A stretch of 39,365 bases of DNA from JADJPL01 sp964607915 (GTDB taxonomy: Bacteria > Bacteroidota > Bacteroidia > Chitinophagales > Saprospiraceae), in assembly GCA_964607915.1 (NCBI GenBank), contig CAZSMU010000019.1, positions 1-39,365 of the forward strand. The letters are read 5' to 3'. The notes beneath the pieces are model-generated. The model had not been told where the DNA came from, did no database searches, and was given only the letters and a program-made list of their open reading frames with translations. The position numbers and the translations under genes were made by a program. Each line of letters opens with the position of its first letter. The stretch's first letter is position 1. This document shows positions 34,275 through 39,365 of this stretch, piece by piece.

Positions 34275-37200
34275 GTGGCGTTATCCTGCCGGATATGCCC
34301 GGTTCATATCGCGAATCCCGAAATATCAAAAAGCCTTCGTGTGGACGAAAAACCGATTTTCTTTGCCTTCTTGCAGTCTGGTATAGCGCGCTCTACCAGT
34401 TTGCTTTTCTTGCTTTTGGTATGGAGCGCTGTTCTGTCGGCCCAGGCAGTGCCTCGTGATACCAGCATCCGCACCTGTGGAGGTAGTTTTTCAGACGGCC
34501 CCGGCAATTACGCTCCGAATATGCGCTTGTTGGTTCGTTTTTGCCCGGACAGTGCCGGTGCCGGGCTGCGTTTGTTTTTTAATTCCCTGCAAATCGGTGC
34601 AGGGGACTCCCTCCGCATTTTCGATGGCCCGGATACCACCGCACCTGTGCAGATGGTGCTGAAGAATATTGAGTTAGATTCCTTCTCCATACAGGCGAGT
34701 GTACAGAACGCAAGCGGATGTCTTGCCTTTTTGTTTATTTCCGATGCGACAGGAGAGGCAAGGGGCTGGGATGTCAACCTTTCCTGTGGTGCCCTTTGCC
34801 AGCGGGTTTCCATCGAGGTACAGGGAATAGAAGCAGAACGAGACTCCAGCGATCCTTCCCTGATCCCGCTCTGCCGGGGAGAGGGCATCTCCGCAAGGGT
34901 TGCCCTGGCGTTCCCGGATAACCGGGTGCGCTATGAGCAGGCTTTGTCAAGCACGTCCATATCCTGGATGCTGAACGGTAAAAATGAACGCAATGGATTG
35001 ACATACAGCAAAATATTTGATACCCCGGGCAGTAATTCCCTATGGGTCCTGGCCACAGATGGAGCGGGTTGTACGACCTTGCAGTCGGTGGCCGAAATAC
35101 TCGTTGCCCCCAGTCCGGTATTCGAACCTTCCGCCCGGGGCTTGACGCCCGTACTCTGCGTCGGAGATACCCTGCGCCTGAATGCAGCCATCGGCATTGC
35201 AGGCGGACCAAAATGGTTGAACGTATTCCCTGGGGCGGTGCGCAGAGCGTCTGGGGATACCCTGCGCCCGCCGATACAGAGCTTGCGCTGGCGCTACCAG
35301 CCGGAAATGATATTTCAACTGAGGGATACTGCGGCGGCGCTCGCCGATACGGCGGGTCTTCGCAGCTACATCCTCCAGGCAAGCGACGGCTTGGGCTGTG
35401 TATCGGAGTACCGCCTACAGATGGAAGTGCTTCCTCAAGGCAGCCCGGACTGCCCGAATTGCCTGCCGGAAATCCCCGTACTGCCGGATACTGCGATTTG
35501 TGAAGGCGATTCTCTGGCGCTTCAGGTCGGGGCTTTGTCGCCAGGCGATAGCCTTTTTGCGTACAAGAGCAACCCGCAATACCCCATCGGATATGCCAAC
35601 CATCCGCCCAATGCCCCTTACCCCGCGCTGCTTCCCGTGAAGTCCCTGCCTTTCGAAGTATTAGATAACCCCCTTGCGCAGATTGAGCGCGTATGCGTAA
35701 CCCTTCGAACCGATTGGGCCGAAGATATAACTCTGGCTTTGCGGGCGCCCTCCGGGGAGCAGATGGAGTTGAGCAGTGGCAATGGAGGCGGCTTGGATGA
35801 TTATTCCCATACCTGTTTTTCGCCGGGGGCGTCGCTCCCGGTGACGCGTGGCGATGCGCCGTTCAACGGCGTTTTTGCACCGGAAGGAGACTGGAAGGAG
35901 CTGCAGGGTGCACGTGTTGCCGGCGAATGGGCTCTTTTGGTGTCCGATGGCTTCGATTCTCTGCAATATGGATACCTGGAGGAGTGGAGCATCGTCTTTA
36001 AAGGCGAAAATGAACTAGCCTATAGCTGGTCGCCCTCCGAAGGACTATCGTGTACATCTTGCGATGAGGTAATCATAAAGCCATTGCAATCGACAAACTA
36101 TGTTTTAAAATATTTTGATAAAAAAGGCTGTACCCAAACAGATACCCTTCGGGTGGACCTGCGCAAGGCGCTGCCCGCCCCGGAGCCGGAATGCTCCTTC
36201 AGCCGAACCGGGCAGGCGGTTTTCTCCTGGGGGGCTATTCCGGATGCCGTGGCGTACAAATTGTTTTTTCAAATCAATGGAGAGGATACCTCTCTGATCC
36301 TACCCGCGCCGGATACGTTTTTCCTACCCCCCGACTTTTATGCTTCAGGGGATGCCCTGCGTCTGGTAGTCGAAGCCGTACCCGACAGCAACGCTTTGTC
36401 CTGCGGGGTACGCACAGGGGTCGTTGGGTGTATCTATGAGCCCTGTACGATCGCTGCCTTTGTGAAACAAAAACAGGATGCCCTCTGCTTCGGCGGGAAT
36501 TCCGGTGCGGCGCTGGTTTCAGCGGCGGGAGGCTTTCCGCCTTATGCGTACCAGCTCAACGGCAGCGGTACCCTTTCTGCAGACGGAGTGTTCGATAACT
36601 TGGCAGCCGGTGCATATTTTGCCATTGCTATTGACCAAAACAACTGTGCCGACACGATTTTCTTCGATATCGGGGAAGCGGCCGCAATCGGCGCCAGGAT
36701 ACAGGTGAAAAGCCCCATCCGTTGCTTTGGAGAAAAGAACGGGGCGCTCCTGGCGACTGCGGGCAATACCTCACGGCGTCTTCGCTTCGAATGGAGCAGC
36801 GGGGCGCTGGGGGATTCGCTGAGCAACCTCGGCCCGGGAAAGTATGTGCTCACTGCCTCCGATAGTCTGGGCTGTACCTCTACAGACACCCTTTCCCTGC
36901 TGGAACCTCAGCCTCTGAACGCGGTGCTTCAAATGGCCGCGCCGAGTTGTTTCGATAAGGCCGACGGGCGTATTTCCGCGCAGGTGAGCGGAGGAGACGG
37001 CAGCTACCGCTACGCCTGGTCCACCGGTACCGGACAGGATACCCTGGGTCGGCTCGGCGCGGGATACTACTGCGTAACGGTGAGCGACGGAGCGGGCTGT
37101 CAAACAAAAGCCTGTGCGGAACTCGCGGCACCTTCAGCGCTCCGGATCGATTCTTTTTCTATCACTCCGGTGGATTGCAACGGCAGGCGAAGCGGGGAAG

Positions 37201-39311
37201 TGTGGGCCTACGCCAACGGAGGGACTATCCCCTATCGCTATTCCTGGAGCGATCCCCTCGGACAGGTTGGCCCCCTGGCGACCATGCTCGCGGGTGGCCC
37301 TGTCGTATTGAGCATACAGGATTCCAAAGGTTGTCTCTTGAAAGATACGGTCGTCGTGCCCGAGCCCGATGCCTTGTCGGTCAACCTCCTGGCCAAAGAG
37401 GTGAGTTGTTATGGCGGCGCGGATGGAGGGGTCAGTGCCACTCCTCTGGGGGGCACGGCACCTTATGCCTATTCCTGGAATAATCGAACCGAAACAAGTT
37501 CTTTTATCGATAAACTGGCTTCGGGTCAATATTCGGTAAGCGTGACCGATAAAAAGGGATGCCGCGTTTTCGCACAAGCGGTGGTGAGGGAACCGGAAGA
37601 ACCGATTCGAGTGGAAATTCTGCAAACGGAATCGGGCTGTTACGGGGAGCAGAAAAACAAGGTGAAAGCCGTCGCCAGGGGAGGTACGGGTCCGGAGTAC
37701 TTTTTTCAATGGGCCCATGGCGCCACCGCCGCCGAACTCAGCGGGCTGGATTCCATACGCTACGCGCTGACGGTAACCGATATAAAAGGATGTACGGCTA
37801 GTGCCGCTATACAGTTGAAAGACCTGCCGGAAATGGAGCCTAATTTGATTGTGAACACACCGAATTGTTTTGGCGGGAGCAACGGCCGCATAGGCATCAA
37901 TTTTGTGAAAGGCCGTCCGTCGGCAGACTTTAGCCGCTATGTTTTCAAATGGAGCAACGGTGCCACCGGAATCGCTATCGCCAACTTGCGGGGAGATCAG
38001 GAATATACCGTCACGGTGACCGACCCCCAGGGTTGCCAGGCTATGACCAGCCGCTTTCTTCGCCAGCCAATCCCCATACAGCCCACGCTCGAAAAAACGG
38101 ATGCCACCTGCTTTGGCGGCAGCGACGGCAAGGCCTGGGTGGCTTCCGTGCGCGCCGAAAGTAAAGTCTTTACCTATCGGTGGGAACTACCTCTGACCTC
38201 TGTGGCAGGCCAGAGTGTTTCCGGCCTCTCGCAGGGTACCTACCGGGTAATCGTCACGGATGAATTCGGCTGCTTTGGAGAGGGCAAAATTACTATTGCA
38301 CACCCCCCTCAACTGAGCGCAGCAATCGCCTTGGGGAATAATCGCTGCTTTGGCGATGCCACCGGTTCGATTCAGGTACAACCGGAAGGAGGGGTAGGAC
38401 CTTATAAAATCGCCTGGAACGACGGAGGGACCGGTTTTGCCCGCAACAACCTGCTGGCCGGAACGTACCAGTTGACCCTGACCGATTCGAAAAACTGCGT
38501 AGCCCTGGCCCAACCTGAACTCATCCCGAGCAGCAAATTAGCCATCGGATTGAGCACTGTCCAGACTTCCTGCTTCGGGGCAAACGACGGACGGATAGAC
38601 ATCGCGGCCTCCGGCGGGAAAGCACCCTATTCGTACAGCCTCAATGGCAAGGACTTCAAACTCGTACCCGCCCTGATCGGACTCGCAGCAGGCAATTACG
38701 ACGTGTATGTGCGGGACGGCAACGGATGCCAGAGCTTTGAGCGCGTCGCCGTGAAAAGCCCTCCCGCCTTCGTCGTGGACGCTGGTCCGGACAGCTACCG
38801 GATCAAACTTGGGGATACCCTGGCCTTGAAAGCCAGCGCGACAGGGGCCCAGGGAAGAGTGGCCTTTACCTGGGCGGAGCCCTACCCGGGCACCCTGAGC
38901 TGTACGAGCTGCGCAACCCCCTTGTCCTTCCCTCAGAACACCATTTCTTACCAGTTGAACGGCATAGACAGCGCAGGCTGCGAAGCTTCCGACCGGGTAA
39001 CGGTAAACATCGCGAAAGAGCGCGATATATTGGTTCCCACGGGGTTTTCGCCCAATGGAGATGGCGCGAACGATCTTCTGCTCGTACATGGGTTGAACGG
39101 AACCCGAATCCTCGTTTTTCAGGTGTTCGACCGCTGGGGCCAACTGGTATACGAAGCAAAAGACTTTTTTACGAACGATGCTGGTACTGGTTGGGACGGC
39201 ACCTTCAGAGGGCAGCCGCTATCCCCCGGCCTCTTTGTCTGGCTATTAGAGGCTGAATATATAGATGGCTACAAGGAATCACGCAGAGGCCAAACGACGC
39301 TTTTGCGATGA
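34275..39311 (+). CDS. Giant cell-surface protein: CUB-like, P-domain-like, ten SprB repeats, type B T9SS C-terminus
   Basis: Up to 1678 residues. An export signal lies near residues 33-57 (STSLLFLLLVWSAVLSAQ). No ATG precedes it; the GTG at 34275, the GTG at 34341 or the TTG at 34371 could start translation, and the TTG gives the neatest signal peptide. Domains in order: CUB-like (about 66-177, RTCGGSFSDGPGNYAPN); Ig/PKD-like segments; a proprotein-convertase P-like domain (about 455-575, VCVTLRTDWAEDITLALRAP and GEWALLVSDGF); a C-x2-C Ig-like segment; a further Ig-like segment; ten SprB repeats; another C-x2-C segment (LSCTSCATPLSFPQ); and a gliding-associated type B C-terminal domain (ILVPTGFSPNGDG, FDRWGQLVYEA, GWDGTFRGQPLSPGLFVW). 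It is expected to be exported by the type IX system and to act in adhesion or gliding. Confidence 0.9.
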   Translation: MALSCRICPVHIANPEISKSLRVDEKPIFFAFLQSGIARSTSLLFLLLVWSAVLSAQAVPRDTSIRTCGGSFSDGPGNYAPNMRLLVRFCPDSAGAGLRLFFNSLQIGAGDSLRIFDGPDTTAPVQMVLKNIELDSFSIQASVQNASGCLAFLFISDATGEARGWDVNLSCGALCQRVSIEVQGIEAERDSSDPSLIPLCRGEGISARVALAFPDNRVRYEQALSSTSISWMLNGKNERNGLTYSKIFDTPGSNSLWVLATDGAGCTTLQSVAEILVAPSPVFEPSARGLTPVLCVGDTLRLNAAIGIAGGPKWLNVFPGAVRRASGDTLRPPIQSLRWRYQPEMIFQLRDTAAALADTAGLRSYILQASDGLGCVSEYRLQMEVLPQGSPDCPNCLPEIPVLPDTAICEGDSLALQVGALSPGDSLFAYKSNPQYPIGYANHPPNAPYPALLPVKSLPFEVLDNPLAQIERVCVTLRTDWAEDITLALRAPSGEQMELSSGNGGGLDDYSHTCFSPGASLPVTRGDAPFNGVFAPEGDWKELQGARVAGEWALLVSDGFDSLQYGYLEEWSIVFKGENELAYSWSPSEGLSCTSCDEVIIKPLQSTNYVLKYFDKKGCTQTDTLRVDLRKALPAPEPECSFSRTGQAVFSWGAIPDAVAYKLFFQINGEDTSLILPAPDTFFLPPDFYASGDALRLVVEAVPDSNALSCGVRTGVVGCIYEPCTIAAFVKQKQDALCFGGNSGAALVSAAGGFPPYAYQLNGSGTLSADGVFDNLAAGAYFAIAIDQNNCADTIFFDIGEAAAIGARIQVKSPIRCFGEKNGALLATAGNTSRRLRFEWSSGALGDSLSNLGPGKYVLTASDSLGCTSTDTLSLLEPQPLNAVLQMAAPSCFDKADGRISAQVSGGDGSYRYAWSTGTGQDTLGRLGAGYYCVTVSDGAGCQTKACAELAAPSALRIDSFSITPVDCNGRRSGEVWAYANGGTIPYRYSWSDPLGQVGPLATMLAGGPVVLSIQDSKGCLLKDTVVVPEPDALSVNLLAKEVSCYGGADGGVSATPLGGTAPYAYSWNNRTETSSFIDKLASGQYSVSVTDKKGCRVFAQAVVREPEEPIRVEILQTESGCYGEQKNKVKAVARGGTGPEYFFQWAHGATAAELSGLDSIRYALTVTDIKGCTASAAIQLKDLPEMEPNLIVNTPNCFGGSNGRIGINFVKGRPSADFSRYVFKWSNGATGIAIANLRGDQEYTVTVTDPQGCQAMTSRFLRQPIPIQPTLEKTDATCFGGSDGKAWVASVRAESKVFTYRWELPLTSVAGQSVSGLSQGTYRVIVTDEFGCFGEGKITIAHPPQLSAAIALGNNRCFGDATGSIQVQPEGGVGPYKIAWNDGGTGFARNNLLAGTYQLTLTDSKNCVALAQPELIPSSKLAIGLSTVQTSCFGANDGRIDIAASGGKAPYSYSLNGKDFKLVPALIGLAAGNYDVYVRDGNGCQSFERVAVKSPPAFVVDAGPDSYRIKLGDTLALKASATGAQGRVAFTWAEPYPGTLSCTSCATPLSFPQNTISYQLNGIDSAGCEASDRVTVNIAKERDILVPTGFSPNGDGANDLLLVHGLNGTRILVFQVFDRWGQLVYEAKDFFTNDAGTGWDGTFRGQPLSPGLFVWLLEAEYIDGYKESRRGQTTLLR
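36465..38771 (+). repeat. Ten tandem SprB-like repeats (protein level)
   Basis: Ten units of about 77 residues follow one another. Each has C-F/Y-G-G-x2-D/N-G near the start, a GG-x2-PYxYxW core, an L-x-A/P-G-x-Y-x-V strand and a V-T/S-D-x2-G-C motif near the end. Examples are SCYGGADGGVSATPLGGTAP in unit 5 and TCFGGSDGKAWVASVRAES in unit 8. The units are well diverged in DNA, so the array is old rather than a recent expansion. SprB repeats occur in gliding adhesins of Flavobacterium. Confidence 0.88.
39027..39308 (+). other. Type B gliding-associated (CHU_C-like) C-terminal sorting domain
   Basis: The last 94 residues begin ILVPTGFSPNGDGANDLLLV and end TTLLR. They carry the PNGDGxND, FDRWG and WDG motifs of the type B C-terminal domains that direct proteins to the type IX secretion system and to surface release or attachment, often with the PorP/SprF-like partner. 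No sprF homologue is visible before the window ends. Confidence 0.88.
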
Positions 39312-39313
39312 AT

Positions 39314-39365
39314 AGACTTGTTGCGAGGGGGATCATCGAGGGGTCAAAAAGGCCCTTTTCTTCCC
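39314..39365 (+). repeat. Palindromic intergenic element, copy E (cut by window end)
   Basis: It starts two bases after the stop codon of the giant surface-protein gene, in the sense direction: AGACTTGTTGCGAGGGGG, then ATCATCGAGGGGTC, then the core AAAAGGCCCTTTT (39347-39359) and a T/C-rich tail. It closely matches copies B and D. The window ends before any second inverted head could be seen. It may serve as the gene's terminator. Confidence 0.8.

Noticed and set aside
18..34351. Near-identical strings CAAAAAGCCTTCGYGTGGA at 18-36 and 34327-34345
   Set aside because: Only two copies, 19 bases with one mismatch. In 39 kb on both strands this can arise by chance, and the second lies in or just before a coding start. 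Not enough to call a second repeat family.
36465..38771. Possible recent tandem duplication within the giant surface gene
   Set aside because: The ten units are similar at protein level but clearly diverged in DNA, so there is no sign of recent expansion or phase-variable repeats.

Overview
This window reads as a piece of a Bacteroidota chromosome, most probably a marine or free-living member of the Saprospiria (Lewinella/Haliscomenobacter-like). This is inferred from a SusC/SusD pair, a giant surface protein with SprB repeats and a type B gliding/type IX secretion C-terminal domain, an FG-GAP/ASPIC protein, DUF3467 and DUF1573 proteins, a MqnP-type prenyltransferase, TAnnTTTG-like promoter boxes and the general lack of Shine-Dalgarno sequences. 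G+C is roughly 55% by eye. Two runs of N (17519-17528 and 22916-23015) mark scaffold joins. I see no rRNA, tRNA, CRISPR array or transposase.

Layout. 1-2.3 kb: a sodium:solute symporter and its small subunit (minus strand). 2.3-3.7 kb: a secreted GH13 alpha-amylase homologue whose four catalytic motifs are all eroded. 3.7-13.2 kb (minus): a surface nutrient/redox locus made of SusC, SusD, then after a strong hairpin a protein with 14 FG-GAP Asp loops and an ASPIC domain, and a vanadium-haloperoxidase/PAP2-fold enzyme. 13.6-19.7 kb (minus): a Dna2-like nuclease-helicase, purB (interrupted by a gap) and a BioD-like P-loop/DRTGG protein. 20-25.3 kb (plus): topA, a DUF3467 gene cut by a gap, an N-acetylmuramoyl-L-alanine amidase and a PolX/PHP protein with a degenerate polymerase site. 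25.4-27 kb (plus): a DUF1573 lipoprotein and an MqnP/UbiA-like prenyltransferase. 27-34.1 kb (minus): probable operon folD-prmA-(1510-residue secreted beta-rich protein)-MOSC protein. 34.3-39.3 kb (plus): a 1678-codon cell-surface protein with CUB-like, P-domain-like, ten SprB repeats and a type B sorting domain.

The most unusual signal is not a gene. A family of short palindromic intergenic elements occurs at least eight times, with a conserved head AGACTTGTTGCGRGGGG followed by an A/T-rich self-complementary core. Four copies (the 19672, 25981, 26043 and 32338 copies) have the head inverted at both ends, like a miniature inverted-repeat element. Four copies begin 2-19 bases after a stop codon in the sense direction, as if used as 3'-end/terminator structures.

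Housekeeping genes (topA, purB, folD, prmA) are confidently named. Substrates of the SusCD system, the haloperoxidase-like enzyme, the dead amylase and the 1510-residue protein cannot be read from sequence alone.
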